Assembly: GCF_006385175.1 (NCBI RefSeq)
Contig: NZ_VFIY01000006.1
Location: 1 to 64,000, forward strand
Direction of reading: 5' to 3'
Length of the DNA: 64,000 bases
Source of the DNA: Emcibacter nanhaiensis
Lineage (GTDB): Bacteria > Pseudomonadota > Alphaproteobacteria > Sphingomonadales > Emcibacteraceae
The notes below the pieces were generated by a model. That model was not told where the DNA came from and searched no databases. It was given only the letters and a program-made list of their open reading frames with translations. Made by a program: the position numbers and the translations under genes. Below are positions 48,160-57,500 of the stretch, in pieces; position 1 is the stretch's first letter; each line of letters starts with the position of its first letter.

Positions 48160-49260
48160 ATGTGTTTGCATATTAAGTTGCAGAGGAGAGTCGAAAGTTT
48201 TGGGGGAGTGTTTTTCAGATTTCTTTTCGGGATCGTCCTTCTGTCCTGCTTGCCGGGAAACGTTCTGGCGGAAAATATAGCTTCTGAGCCGGAAGGGGGG
48301 CTGCAGAGCCCTGACTACAGGCTAGTGCCGGATAATCTCTATGATGTGGATTTCGATGATTTCCGCCATGGAATAGCCACCGGTTATTATGGAACAATTT
48401 TGCAAACCAGTGACGGAGGAAGCCACTGGAACAGGGTAAGATCCGACACTTCTGAGCTGTTGAGGCGCGTAGATATGGTGTCTGAGAACAAGGCTTGGTC
48501 AGTGGGGCATCGCGGCGGTATTTTTTATAGCGGGAACGGCGGACGCGACTGGGAGCTGCAGGCCCGTATCGAAGGAATTTTCCTGCGTGATATTTCCTTC
48601 TCATCGGAGCGGAACGGATGGGCGGTCGGACATGAAGCCACGATCCTGCACACCCGTGACGGCGGGAAAAGCTGGATTTCTCAGAAATTGAAAGACTATA
48701 GCGGCCGCGACCTGCCGCGCCTGAACGCGATTAAGGCTCTGGATGAGAACACTGCGGTGCTGGCCGGGGAATTCGGTGTTGTGGCGATAACCCATGACGG
48801 CGGCGAGAACTGGCACATTCTGCCGTCCGGTGTGAAAACCACCCTGACGGCTGTTGCATATGCCGGAGACCGGGCGGTCGCAGTTGGCCTTGATGGGGTT
48901 GCCCTCGATATATCCCTCGATGATACAGGACGGATTGTTCCGCTCGAGACCGGTGTGAAACAACATCTGTTTGATCTTGCCTTTGACCGTCAGGGGCGAG
49001 GCGTTATCGTCGGGCAGTCCGTTCTGTTGCGGTTTGAGGGAACCCGGGTTTCCCTGATGGAGGCTGAGCCGGATGTGGAACTGCCCTACCGGTGGTTTCA
49101 TGGTGTCGAGGTATTGCGTGACGGCGCAATTTATGCCGTTGGCCTGCAGGGCAACATGATCAGGGCCCGCTCTTCACAGTCCGGATTCCACCGGATCGCG
49201 AGGCTTGGCGACCCGGCTTCCGTGACTTCCGTCGTTTCCCCGGAAAGTGAAGGAGAGTAA
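48160..49260 (+). CDS. YCF48-like (BNR-repeat) periplasmic protein
   Basis: 366 residues. The signal peptide is about residues 1-38, ending VLA-E. Repeated blades follow the pattern G-x-I-x-x-T-x-DGG-x-x-W (for example GTILQTSDGGSHW, ATILHTRDGGKSW), predicting a beta-propeller related to the photosystem II assembly factor YCF48. Such genes commonly stand beside RND/MMPL genes in hydrophobic-compound loci. First gene after the sigma-54 promoter; Shine-Dalgarno GGGAGA lies upstream. Confidence 0.82.
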   Translation: MCLHIKLQRRVESFGGVFFRFLFGIVLLSCLPGNVLAENIASEPEGGLQSPDYRLVPDNLYDVDFDDFRHGIATGYYGTILQTSDGGSHWNRVRSDTSELLRRVDMVSENKAWSVGHRGGIFYSGNGGRDWELQARIEGIFLRDISFSSERNGWAVGHEATILHTRDGGKSWISQKLKDYSGRDLPRLNAIKALDENTAVLAGEFGVVAITHDGGENWHILPSGVKTTLTAVAYAGDRAVAVGLDGVALDISLDDTGRIVPLETGVKQHLFDLAFDRQGRGVIVGQSVLLRFEGTRVSLMEAEPDVELPYRWFHGVEVLRDGAIYAVGLQGNMIRARSSQSGFHRIARLGDPASVTSVVSPESEGE

Positions 49261-49261
49261 G

Positions 49262-51649
49262 ATGGCTGCACAGAAACTGTCCCGTTTTGTCGTTCGTTTC
49301 CCGGTTTGGTTCATTGCTGGAATTCTGCTGGTCTCATCCCTGTTGGGCTATTTTGCCTGGTCCGGGCTCTCGCTGAAGGTTGTCCTGGAGGAAATGCTGC
49401 CTGTCGGGCGCACGAATGTCCAGCTGATCCAGAAATTCGGCACCCAATTCGGCGGTGCCAATACCACCCTGATTGCCCTGGAAAATGAAAACGGCACCAT
49501 TTATGACAGGGAATTTCTGGAAAATTATATGAAGATTTCCGATGAGATTTACTTTCATCCGGAAACCATTCGCCATCTCGTTCAGTCTCTGTCGCTGAGG
49601 AAGACCAAGGCGGTAACCGGGTCTGGGGGACGTATCCAGATTGATGCCTTGATGTGGGGTCGGGCGCCTGATACGGATGAGAAAATGCAGCTTTTCCGTA
49701 GAAACGTGAAAGCGCAATATCAGGGTTTCCTTGTTTCCGATGACGAACGCTCCGCCATGATCGTTGCCGACTTCAAGGATGGCGCCGATTATGAGCAGCT
49801 CGTCAATTTCATCGATGACATCCGGGTAGCGGCGGCAGAGGACGGTATCAAGGTTTATGCCGTGGGCCGTCCGATCCTGCTCGGCATCATCTACAGGGCC
49901 CTGGACAAAACGCTCCTCATACTTGCCATATCCGTTCTGTTTGTTGCGGCGATTCTGTATGTCTATTTCCAGAATTTGATCGGGGTTTGCGTGCCCATCA
50001 TCAGCGCAACCATGGCGACATTCTGGGGGCTTGGGGCAATGGGGTATGTGCATTACAATCTTGATCCGTTACTCATTTTGTTGCCGGCATTTATCTTTGC
50101 CATTGTCCTGTCTCACAGTGTCCAGTTTATTTCACGGGTGTTCGAGGAGTTTTCCGAACATCACCATATGCGCGATGCAGTCCAGCATGGTCTGGCAAAA
50201 CTGATGTTCCCGAGCATGGCCGCCATTGTCACCGATGCGGCCGGTTTTACGGTTCTGGTCCTTGTGGGGATTCCGAGCATTCAGGCCCTGGCGGTAATTT
50301 GTACGATCTGGCTTCTTGCCATCGGTCCGTCGCTGATCTTTTCTGCGGCCCTGCTCTGCCTGCTGCCGCGGCCCGGCAAATACCGGACTGGCATCCATCT
50401 GGTGGAGCGGGTCTGGTCTGCAATGAATCTTGAAAAGCACGCCTTTGCAGTGACGGTTGCTGGACTGCTGGCCCTGGGCGGCGGCCTGTGGGGGTCGGGA
50501 TATCTGACAATCGGTGATGCCACGGGAAGCCCGATATTGTGGCCCGGGGATCAGTATAACCGCGACAATGAAGCGTTGAACAAAAGTTTCTCCGGCCTTG
50601 GAACAGACCTGATGCAGGTCTATATCGAGGGAGGCGACAACACCATGCTTGATCCTGAAGTCTATCATCGAATAGAGGCTCTGGATCGCCATGTCTATGA
50701 AACCGTCCCCCAGGCCCGGCCCGCCCAGAGCCTGGTGCCTGTAATCAAGAAAATCAACAGCGTCCTGTACGAGGGCGACCCGAGCTATGAAATTGTTCCG
50801 GAAACAACCGAGGAAATAGGGTTCAATATTTACCTGTTCCGTTCAAAGGGCGAGCCGGGGGATTTTGCTGCCTATACCAATCCGGAGTGGCAGATCGGAA
50901 ATATTACCATTCCGCTTAAGGACCACTCCGGCCAGACAGTGGACAAGGTTATTGCCGAGGTTGCCGGTTTTCTCGGGAAACAGCCGGCGCTTGGGAATGG
51001 TGCCAAATTCCTGTTTGCCGGCGGTCAGATTGGCATTGCCAAGGCTGTGAATGATGAAATCAGAGCCTCTAACAATACTGTTCTTATTGCCATTGTCCTT
51101 GTCATTACCTTCTGCGTTTTCGTTCTGTATCGCTCGGTTTCAGTAAGTCTGGTCCTGATAGCGAGCTTGGCGGCGGCCAATTTCATTACCTACAGCTTCA
51201 TGGCTTTCAAGGGGATCGGGCTTAGCCTCAACACACTTCCCCTGACAGCCCTGGGAGTGGGGCTCGGGGTGGATTACGGCATCTATATGCTGGATCGCAT
51301 CCGGGAGGAGGCCCGCGTACATGACCGCCACTTTGAAGCAGTGCGCGGGGCCATCAGAACATCCGGGAACGCCATCTTTGTTACTGCCATGACCATGGTT
51401 CTGCCGCTTATTCCATGGTTCCTGTTTTCGGCCCTGCGATTCCAGGCCGAAATGGGGTTGTTGCTGGGTATGGTGCTGTTTCTGAATATGATCGGGGCGC
51501 TGGTTTTTGTCCCCGCCGCCGTTCTTTACCTCAAACCGAAAGCAATCTTCGGTGATCCTGAAAGCGGAAATTTCAAAGAAAAAAAGTCGTCAGAAATTGA
51601 AACATCAATGATGAACGACAGCTTTCAGCATCAAAACACAGGGAGTTGA
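49262..51649 (+). CDS. RND/MMPL-family transporter
   Basis: 795 residues from the ATG at 49262, one base after the previous stop. A GTG at 49247 is the alternative. Two repeats of one plus five membrane helices with periplasmic domains are visible. The conserved TM4-type segment TALGVGLGVDYGIYMLDRI lies in the second half. It is short compared with HAE-type drug pumps (about 1000 residues) and fits the hydrophobe/lipid RND branch. It likely moves a substrate or lipid across the envelope for the hydroxylase system. Confidence 0.88.
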   Translation: MAAQKLSRFVVRFPVWFIAGILLVSSLLGYFAWSGLSLKVVLEEMLPVGRTNVQLIQKFGTQFGGANTTLIALENENGTIYDREFLENYMKISDEIYFHPETIRHLVQSLSLRKTKAVTGSGGRIQIDALMWGRAPDTDEKMQLFRRNVKAQYQGFLVSDDERSAMIVADFKDGADYEQLVNFIDDIRVAAAEDGIKVYAVGRPILLGIIYRALDKTLLILAISVLFVAAILYVYFQNLIGVCVPIISATMATFWGLGAMGYVHYNLDPLLILLPAFIFAIVLSHSVQFISRVFEEFSEHHHMRDAVQHGLAKLMFPSMAAIVTDAAGFTVLVLVGIPSIQALAVICTIWLLAIGPSLIFSAALLCLLPRPGKYRTGIHLVERVWSAMNLEKHAFAVTVAGLLALGGGLWGSGYLTIGDATGSPILWPGDQYNRDNEALNKSFSGLGTDLMQVYIEGGDNTMLDPEVYHRIEALDRHVYETVPQARPAQSLVPVIKKINSVLYEGDPSYEIVPETTEEIGFNIYLFRSKGEPGDFAAYTNPEWQIGNITIPLKDHSGQTVDKVIAEVAGFLGKQPALGNGAKFLFAGGQIGIAKAVNDEIRASNNTVLIAIVLVITFCVFVLYRSVSVSLVLIASLAAANFITYSFMAFKGIGLSLNTLPLTALGVGLGVDYGIYMLDRIREEARVHDRHFEAVRGAIRTSGNAIFVTAMTMVLPLIPWFLFSALRFQAEMGLLLGMVLFLNMIGALVFVPAAVLYLKPKAIFGDPESGNFKEKKSSEIETSMMNDSFQHQNTGS

Positions 51650-51682
51650 TAACGTTAACCTGGGAAGTATAGGGAACTGATA

Positions 51683-53533
51683 ATGAACAAATTACAAAAA
51701 AGTCTATTGGGATTGGCAGCCGGTGTGTTTTCGGCCTCGCCTGTAATGGCCTTGGAGGGGGACGACTGGTGGATTGGTGGACGTGTTAAACAGGGCTTTT
51801 CCGCAGCCTATGATCTTGAACATCAGGGGCTTGCCTCTGGACCGTCAAATTTTCTTGTTGAAATGAACGGCAACTGGGAGCCGACAAGCAATATAACCAT
51901 GAAGGCAAGTTTATGGTTGCGGGGCGACTGGTACCCCGATATCGGCAGTGACATCAGACAGGGAGGTATACAGGATTTCACGTCGCCGGGTTTCACTGAC
52001 CAGTTCGGCTTTAACATCAACGGCGCCGGTTCTGGCTTCCCCGAGGAACCATTTGGCGCCAGTGCCGGCGAAATCCGGGTTCTGGGGAATTTCAACGAGG
52101 ATATCCTAAGGGAGTTTTCTCTCAAATACCGTGACCCCGAGGGCCGTTTTTCCATGAAAATCGGAAAATTCCAGAGGGGCTGGGGACAGTCCGACGGACT
52201 GCGTCTTCTCGATGTTCTGCATGCCCAGGATCTCAGGGAGAGGTTTGTGTTAAGGGATGCCGTGGATACGCGCCTGCCGTCCTGGATGATGACCCTTGAT
52301 CTGGATTTCCGGCGCATGGGCATCGCCAAACCCTTTGAGGCCATTGGCATGAAGAGGGCCGCCCTGGAACTGATATTCATGCCGGAAGTGCGTCACAGCA
52401 GCTTTATCGTCAACAACCCCACATCGTCAAGTTTGGCGTCGGGCGGGATTTTCGGGTTCCCATTCCCGAACCTGATTGACAGCAAATCCGGACTCGGTCT
52501 GGGATTCATCGGGGTTAATCTTGCTGACAGGGAAGCGGATAAATTCAGCTTTGAGCATCCCAATATGGGCGCGCGGCTGAAGTTCGAGGCGCTCGATGCC
52601 GACTGGACCCTGAACTGGTTTTATGGTCATCAGGAACTGCCCGTCGTGGCCCTGCAGGGTTCGGATTTGGTGATCGGCTCGGCTCTGAATGATGTAAACA
52701 CCTCAGCCGCTGTCGTTCCGCTGGATCTGGCGACAACCTTGGGCGCGGCGCACGGGCCCGGCGGTTATCTGGATTTCCTGCGCAGTCTGGCGACCGCACC
52801 CGGCAGCGTGCCGTTTCCGCTGGCGCCTTTCGGATGCACGGATCCCCTTGTCGGGGCACCGGACTGTTCTTTAAACTTGAATTTCAATCTCGATTACACT
52901 TTCCGCAAGAAAATTGTCGGCGGAAGTATGACAAAGGAACTGAGCTGGCTGAAGCTTGGACCCAAGGATGTCTCCCCTGTCATGAGGGCGGAATTTTCCT
53001 ATGAATTTGACAAGCCTTTCAATATCGCGCGGGTGGTCACCCCCTTTGGCGAGGAGGAAACCGGAACGACGGCGCTGGTGATCGATCCTTCCCAGTCCAT
53101 TGTGAAGCGGGACCAGTGGTCCGTGATGGTCGGGTTTGACTATTTCCTCTGGCTGCCGTTCTGGAAGGACCAGCGCAGTTCGATTTTCACCAGCTTCCAG
53201 TTCTTCAATATCCATACCAACCAGCCGGATGACCTGTTGTACCAGGCTCCTTACTCCGCTTCTGGTGCGCGGGTCCATAAGAACCACAATTACATGACGT
53301 TCCTGTGGAGTGTCGGCCTGATGCAGGAAAAGCTGACTCTGGAAGGCCTGAGCATCTGGGATATGGACTTTAAAGGGTTCATCCATCGCCAGAGAGTGGA
53401 TTTCAACTTCTTCGGGGACAAGATACGGCCGCGTCTGGAATGGATATCCTTTTCCGGAAACCGGGAGCAGGGCGTTGTCGGGCTGTTCAGGAACAGCGAT
53501 CTGATCGAAGCGTCCGTTACCGTACAATTTTAG
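51683..53533 (+). CDS. DUF1302-family outer-membrane protein
   Basis: 616 residues. The signal peptide is about 1-23, ending VMA-L. The body is beta-rich with alternating aromatic residues and ends in a barrel-like strand ASVTVQF with C-terminal Phe, so it is probably an outer-membrane barrel. DUF1302 genes are repeatedly paired with DUF1329 beside steroid, terpene and hydrocarbon catabolic genes. It is predicted to admit the hydrophobic substrate; this is inference. Confidence 0.8.
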   Translation: MNKLQKSLLGLAAGVFSASPVMALEGDDWWIGGRVKQGFSAAYDLEHQGLASGPSNFLVEMNGNWEPTSNITMKASLWLRGDWYPDIGSDIRQGGIQDFTSPGFTDQFGFNINGAGSGFPEEPFGASAGEIRVLGNFNEDILREFSLKYRDPEGRFSMKIGKFQRGWGQSDGLRLLDVLHAQDLRERFVLRDAVDTRLPSWMMTLDLDFRRMGIAKPFEAIGMKRAALELIFMPEVRHSSFIVNNPTSSSLASGGIFGFPFPNLIDSKSGLGLGFIGVNLADREADKFSFEHPNMGARLKFEALDADWTLNWFYGHQELPVVALQGSDLVIGSALNDVNTSAAVVPLDLATTLGAAHGPGGYLDFLRSLATAPGSVPFPLAPFGCTDPLVGAPDCSLNLNFNLDYTFRKKIVGGSMTKELSWLKLGPKDVSPVMRAEFSYEFDKPFNIARVVTPFGEEETGTTALVIDPSQSIVKRDQWSVMVGFDYFLWLPFWKDQRSSIFTSFQFFNIHTNQPDDLLYQAPYSASGARVHKNHNYMTFLWSVGLMQEKLTLEGLSIWDMDFKGFIHRQRVDFNFFGDKIRPRLEWISFSGNREQGVVGLFRNSDLIEASVTVQF

Positions 53534-53554
53534 AAGAGATATAGGAGAGAGATA

Positions 53555-54967
53555 ATGAAACAAACTACCTTCAGGATGGCGGCAATGGGCGCCCTGGTTT
53601 CGGCGCTGAGCCTGACAATGGCGAATGCAGAGGAAAAATGGGTTGAAGACTGGAAAGCCTATGCTGCGCAAACAGGCGAACAGAAACATGCAGAGTGGGT
53701 CAAGCTGATTTCCGATCCCGAAGCAGTGAAGCTCGCAAAGGAATGGGCAGAACTCAGAGGGTATACCGCCTCGAGCCTTGTTGCCAAGGCGGATCTTCCG
53801 GCGGATCTTAAACCCGGCCTGGTCATCAACAAGGATAATATTTCCCAATACCCGTGGCTCAAGGACTATATGCCCAAGGCCATCATGGACCGCCTGCAGT
53901 CAGGCGACTGGTTTCAGTGGAAGGAAATTGTCATTGTCCCCACCAACAGCTACTATATGCAACGGGGCGTGATGGAGGAAACCCGTGAAGCCGTAAAGGA
54001 AGGGCGGACGTTCACGGCCACGCCTGAGGGTAATCTTCTGACCGGGGAAGGGAAGCATGCCCTGGCAACCCAAGGCGCCCTGCCATTCATTCACCCAAAA
54101 AACGGGCTGGAGCTGAACTGGCAGTTTGTGGCTCATGGCGTGAGCATCGACAATCTGGCATTCAAGCCTGTGAAGTTTGATGTTTGTGACAGTTCGAACA
54201 ATCTGGAACGTGAATACGAGGGCGCTCTGTGGTGGCAGAAATTCCATGGCCGCAAGGATTATCCTCCGTATGGCTCCGTGCCGAACACCGAAAATATTGT
54301 TGAAGGCGGTGGAATGTATTTTCTGAAGCCGTTTGACGTACGCGGCCTGGCGGCAGTGCGCCTGCGGTATGCGGAGGCGGACCGGGACGATGATTTCCGG
54401 GTCTTCATTCCCGGACTTCGCCGGACCAGGGTGCTTGCCGGCTCGGATGGTCAGGATCCGATGGCGGCAGGTCTCGAGATTACCTGGGACGAATGGCGCG
54501 GATACTGGCTCAAGACGGATCCGAAGTCGTTTGAGTATAATCTTGTGGGGGAGGGCTTTATCCTGGCCCAGCCTGAAACCGGACATGTGTATGACCCGGC
54601 AACCCGTTCCGAGAACGGATGCCAGATGGACCGGGTCGAGCTGGAACTGCGGCCGGTCTGGATCCTGGAGATTGATGACAAGGAAGGCAACTATCAGTAT
54701 TCCAAGCGCCGCATCTATATCGACAAGGAAAACTATTATCTGCAGCATGAGGAGATGTATGACCGTCGCGGCAACTTGTGGCGCGTCTGGGATGATGTCC
54801 GCGACTTTGATCCGAAAACGGGACAGGCCATGTGGAAAACTGTTGTGGAATGGAATCCGATCAGCAATCGCCTGACGCATCTGGACATGACATCTTCATG
54901 GGGCACGGTGGACGAAGAACCTTCGTCAGCAATATTCGATATTGATCATTTGCGCGATTATCGCTGA
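53555..54967 (+). CDS. DUF1329-family outer-membrane lipoprotein-like protein
   Basis: 470 residues. The signal peptide is about 1-24, ending ANA-E. DUF1329 segments include DFRVFIPGLRRTRVLAGSDGQDPM and MDRVELELRPVWILEI. It has a LolB-like predicted fold and a conserved WRVWDD segment. It normally partners DUF1302, suggesting delivery or export of a lipid-like molecule. 38 nt before the hydroxylase alpha gene, same operon. Confidence 0.8.
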   Translation: MKQTTFRMAAMGALVSALSLTMANAEEKWVEDWKAYAAQTGEQKHAEWVKLISDPEAVKLAKEWAELRGYTASSLVAKADLPADLKPGLVINKDNISQYPWLKDYMPKAIMDRLQSGDWFQWKEIVIVPTNSYYMQRGVMEETREAVKEGRTFTATPEGNLLTGEGKHALATQGALPFIHPKNGLELNWQFVAHGVSIDNLAFKPVKFDVCDSSNNLEREYEGALWWQKFHGRKDYPPYGSVPNTENIVEGGGMYFLKPFDVRGLAAVRLRYAEADRDDDFRVFIPGLRRTRVLAGSDGQDPMAAGLEITWDEWRGYWLKTDPKSFEYNLVGEGFILAQPETGHVYDPATRSENGCQMDRVELELRPVWILEIDDKEGNYQYSKRRIYIDKENYYLQHEEMYDRRGNLWRVWDDVRDFDPKTGQAMWKTVVEWNPISNRLTHLDMTSSWGTVDEEPSSAIFDIDHLRDYR

Positions 54968-55005
54968 TCATGACGGAACAAGAAATATAGGGAAAGGACT
55001 AGAAC

Positions 55006-56505
55006 ATGGCATTACTTAACAGATCGGACTGGTATGACCTTGCCCGGGATACCAACTGGACTCCCAAATATGTGACCGAGGAGGAGCTGTTTCCAAAGGA
55101 GATGAGTGACTGTTTCGACATTCCGAGGGATAAATGGTCCACTTATGACGAACCGTATAAAACAACCTACCGGGAATATGTAAAGGTTCAGCGGGAAAAA
55201 GATTCAGGGGCCTATTCCGTGAAGGCGGCTCTGGGGCGCATGAAATTCTATGAAGGGGCGGATCCGGGGTGGCTTTCAACCCTTAAGTCGCACTATGGCG
55301 CCATTGCCGTCCAGGAATATGCGGCGGGAATGGCCGAAGCAAGAATGGCCCGTTTCGGCAAGGCGCCAGGCATGAGGAACATGGCGACATTCGGCTTGAT
55401 GGACGAAACCCGCCATGGCCAGATCCAGCTCTATTTTCCCCATGAATATGTCAACAAGGACCGACAATTCGATTGGGCTCACAAGGCCATGCATACAAAT
55501 GAGTGGGGGGCCATTGCTGCCCGTCACATGTTTGCCGACATGATGAATACCAGGGATGCCGTTTCCGTTGCAATCATGCTGACATTTGCCTTTGAAACGG
55601 GCTTCACCAACATGCAGTTCCTGGGGCTGGCAGCGGATGCCGCAGAAGCGGGGGATGTGACCTTTTCCAACCTGATTTCCAGTATCCAGACCGATGAGGC
55701 GCGGCATGCTCAGATCGGCGCGCCGGCTCTGAAAATTCTCATCGAGAACGGGTACAAGGAGCAGGCCCAGAAAAAGGTGGATATCGCTTTCTGGCGGTCC
55801 TGGCGCCTGTTCACGGTGCTGACCGGTCCGATGATGGACTATTACACGCCGCTGGACAAACGGGAGAAATCCTTCAAGGAGTTCATGGAGGAATGGATCA
55901 TCGGGCAGTTCGAACGGAACATGCTGGATCTCGGTCTTGATACGCCCTGGTACTGGGATATTTTCCTGGAGGAGCTGAGCGACACCCATCATGGCATGCA
56001 CATGGGGGTCTGGTACTGGCGTCCGACGGTCTGGTGGAACCCGGCCGCTGGCGTCTCTCCGGATGAGAGGGACTGGCTTGAAGAGAAATACCCGGGCTGG
56101 AACGACAGCTGGGGGCAGTGCTGGGACGTGATTACGGAAAACATCAAGCATGGCCGGGAAGATCTCACTTTACCTGAAACCCTGCCGGTTATCTGCAACA
56201 TGACCAATCTTCCCATTGTCGGCGCGCCCGGCAAACGATGGGGATTCAAGGATTACCACCATACCTATAAGGGCCGCCGGTATCATTTCGGCTCTCTCGT
56301 GGATCGCTGGATTTTCGAGCAGGACCCCGAAAGATACGCCGGACACCAGTCCCTGATCGACAGGTTCCTGTCAGGCGCCATTCAGCCCCCCACCATTGAA
56401 GGGGCGTTGAAATACATGGGGCTGGGGCCGGAAGAAAGCGGCCGGGATGCCCATGATTATGCCTGGGCCTGGAATTACAACGTAACCAGCAAAGAAGCGG
56501 TCTAG
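55006..56505 (+). CDS. tmoA: Toluene-4-monooxygenase-type hydroxylase alpha subunit
   Basis: 499-residue diiron subunit that activates O2 and hydroxylates an aromatic or related hydrocarbon. It is collinear with TmoA: iron ligands Glu104, Glu134, His137, Glu197, Glu231 and His234 fall at the same numbers (EYAA, DETRH, FETGF, TDEARH). Pocket residues Ile100, Ala107, Phe176, Phe196, Thr201 and Phe205 also match, as do Asn202 and Gln228. The exception is Gln103, where T4MO has Gly. That residue sits at the active site, so substrate range or regiospecificity may differ. Gene order A-B-C-D-E-F follows. Confidence 0.95.
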   Translation: MALLNRSDWYDLARDTNWTPKYVTEEELFPKEMSDCFDIPRDKWSTYDEPYKTTYREYVKVQREKDSGAYSVKAALGRMKFYEGADPGWLSTLKSHYGAIAVQEYAAGMAEARMARFGKAPGMRNMATFGLMDETRHGQIQLYFPHEYVNKDRQFDWAHKAMHTNEWGAIAARHMFADMMNTRDAVSVAIMLTFAFETGFTNMQFLGLAADAAEAGDVTFSNLISSIQTDEARHAQIGAPALKILIENGYKEQAQKKVDIAFWRSWRLFTVLTGPMMDYYTPLDKREKSFKEFMEEWIIGQFERNMLDLGLDTPWYWDIFLEELSDTHHGMHMGVWYWRPTVWWNPAAGVSPDERDWLEEKYPGWNDSWGQCWDVITENIKHGREDLTLPETLPVICNMTNLPIVGAPGKRWGFKDYHHTYKGRRYHFGSLVDRWIFEQDPERYAGHQSLIDRFLSGAIQPPTIEGALKYMGLGPEESGRDAHDYAWAWNYNVTSKEAV

Positions 56506-56520
56506 AGAGGAGTGGGAAAG

Positions 56521-56775
56521 ATGACGATGGTACCTTTGGTTGTAAATTTTGAAGGTGATTTTGTGCTGCAGCTGGTCCCGGTCGAAAGCAGTTTTACCAT
56601 GGACCAGGTTGCCGAAGCAGCGGCGCACCATTCCCTGAACCGGCGGGTCAAACCCCGGGAAGGGGGCGTCCTGCGGGTGCGTATCCAGGACGCAGAAGAG
56701 CCGGTGGACCGGAGTGATACGGTGGAACAGGCGGGTTTCGAGAATATGGAAACCATCGAAGTTTATTACGAGTGA
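56521..56775 (+). CDS. tmoB: Monooxygenase hydroxylase gamma subunit (TmoB-like)
   Basis: 84-residue small subunit of the (alpha beta gamma)2 hydroxylase, ubiquitin-like in T4MO. The segment SLNRRVKPREGGVLRVRIQD matches TmoB. I start at the ATG at 56521, 9-15 nt after GAGAGGAG; a GTG three codons upstream is possible. Confidence 0.88.
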   Translation: MTMVPLVVNFEGDFVLQLVPVESSFTMDQVAEAAAHHSLNRRVKPREGGVLRVRIQDAEEPVDRSDTVEQAGFENMETIEVYYE

Positions 56776-56800
56776 TTTTAAGCTGAAAGAAGAAAGATAG

Positions 56801-57136
56801 ATGCCTTTTACAAAAGTATGTTCCCTCGATGACCTGTGGGAAGGTGAAATGGAAATGTTTGAGGTTGACGGTCACGAAGTCCTCATAATTCATGGGGATG
56901 GAGGGTATGTCAGTGCCGTACAGGGCATATGCCCGCATCAGGAAATTCCTCTCGAGGAAGGCACGCTGCAGGGGAAGACTCTGACTTGCCGCGCGCATCT
57001 GTGGCAATTTGATGTGGAAGCCGGAGAGGGCATTAACCCGACCGGTTGCAAGCTCGCCATTTACCCGACAGAGGTTCGGGACGACCATATTTATGTGAAT
57101 GTCGACGGCGTCACGCCATATTTCACTGCGGCATGA
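56801..57136 (+). CDS. tmoC: Rieske-type ferredoxin (TmoC-like)
   Basis: 111-residue electron carrier between reductase and hydroxylase. The [2Fe-2S] ligands are Cys44 and His46 (CPHQ) and Cys63 and His66 (CRAHLW). The length is as in TmoC. It lies in the standard third position of the operon. Confidence 0.95.
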   Translation: MPFTKVCSLDDLWEGEMEMFEVDGHEVLIIHGDGGYVSAVQGICPHQEIPLEEGTLQGKTLTCRAHLWQFDVEAGEGINPTGCKLAIYPTEVRDDHIYVNVDGVTPYFTAA

Positions 57137-57164
57137 CAGGCAGTCTATTTCAGGAGAAATATCA

Positions 57165-57476
57165 ATGAGCAGCAATATTAAAGATGCGCATAAACATAAT
57201 CGGGTCGGACCGATCTTCCGGGCGGGAGAACTGGCCAGTGCGGCCGTCGACGCCTTGGAAGAGGACAATCCTGACAAGAAATTCAATGTCGAAGACCGGT
57301 CAGCCTATGTCCGTGTCGAGACCGACCATGAATGTGTCATACGTCGAAAAACGATGGAGGAAATCCTCGGAAGGCCGTTTGACATGCAGGAACTTGAAGT
57401 GGTTCTGGCATCCTTCTCGGGCCAGATTGAAGCGGAACAGGAATATATCCGTTTTTATTTTGCGACAAAAATGTAA
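57165..57476 (+). CDS. tmoD: Monooxygenase effector protein (TmoD-like)
   Basis: 103-residue cofactor-free coupling protein that binds the hydroxylase and tunes catalysis. The ATG at 57165 follows AGGAGA; the longer frame from 57099 overlaps tmoC and is rejected. Segments VGPIFRAGELASAAVDALEEDNP and RKTMEEILGRPFDMQELE are typical. Confidence 0.9.
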   Translation: MSSNIKDAHKHNRVGPIFRAGELASAAVDALEEDNPDKKFNVEDRSAYVRVETDHECVIRRKTMEEILGRPFDMQELEVVLASFSGQIEAEQEYIRFYFATKM

Positions 57477-57500
57477 CGGACAAAATTTAGGGAGCAGATC

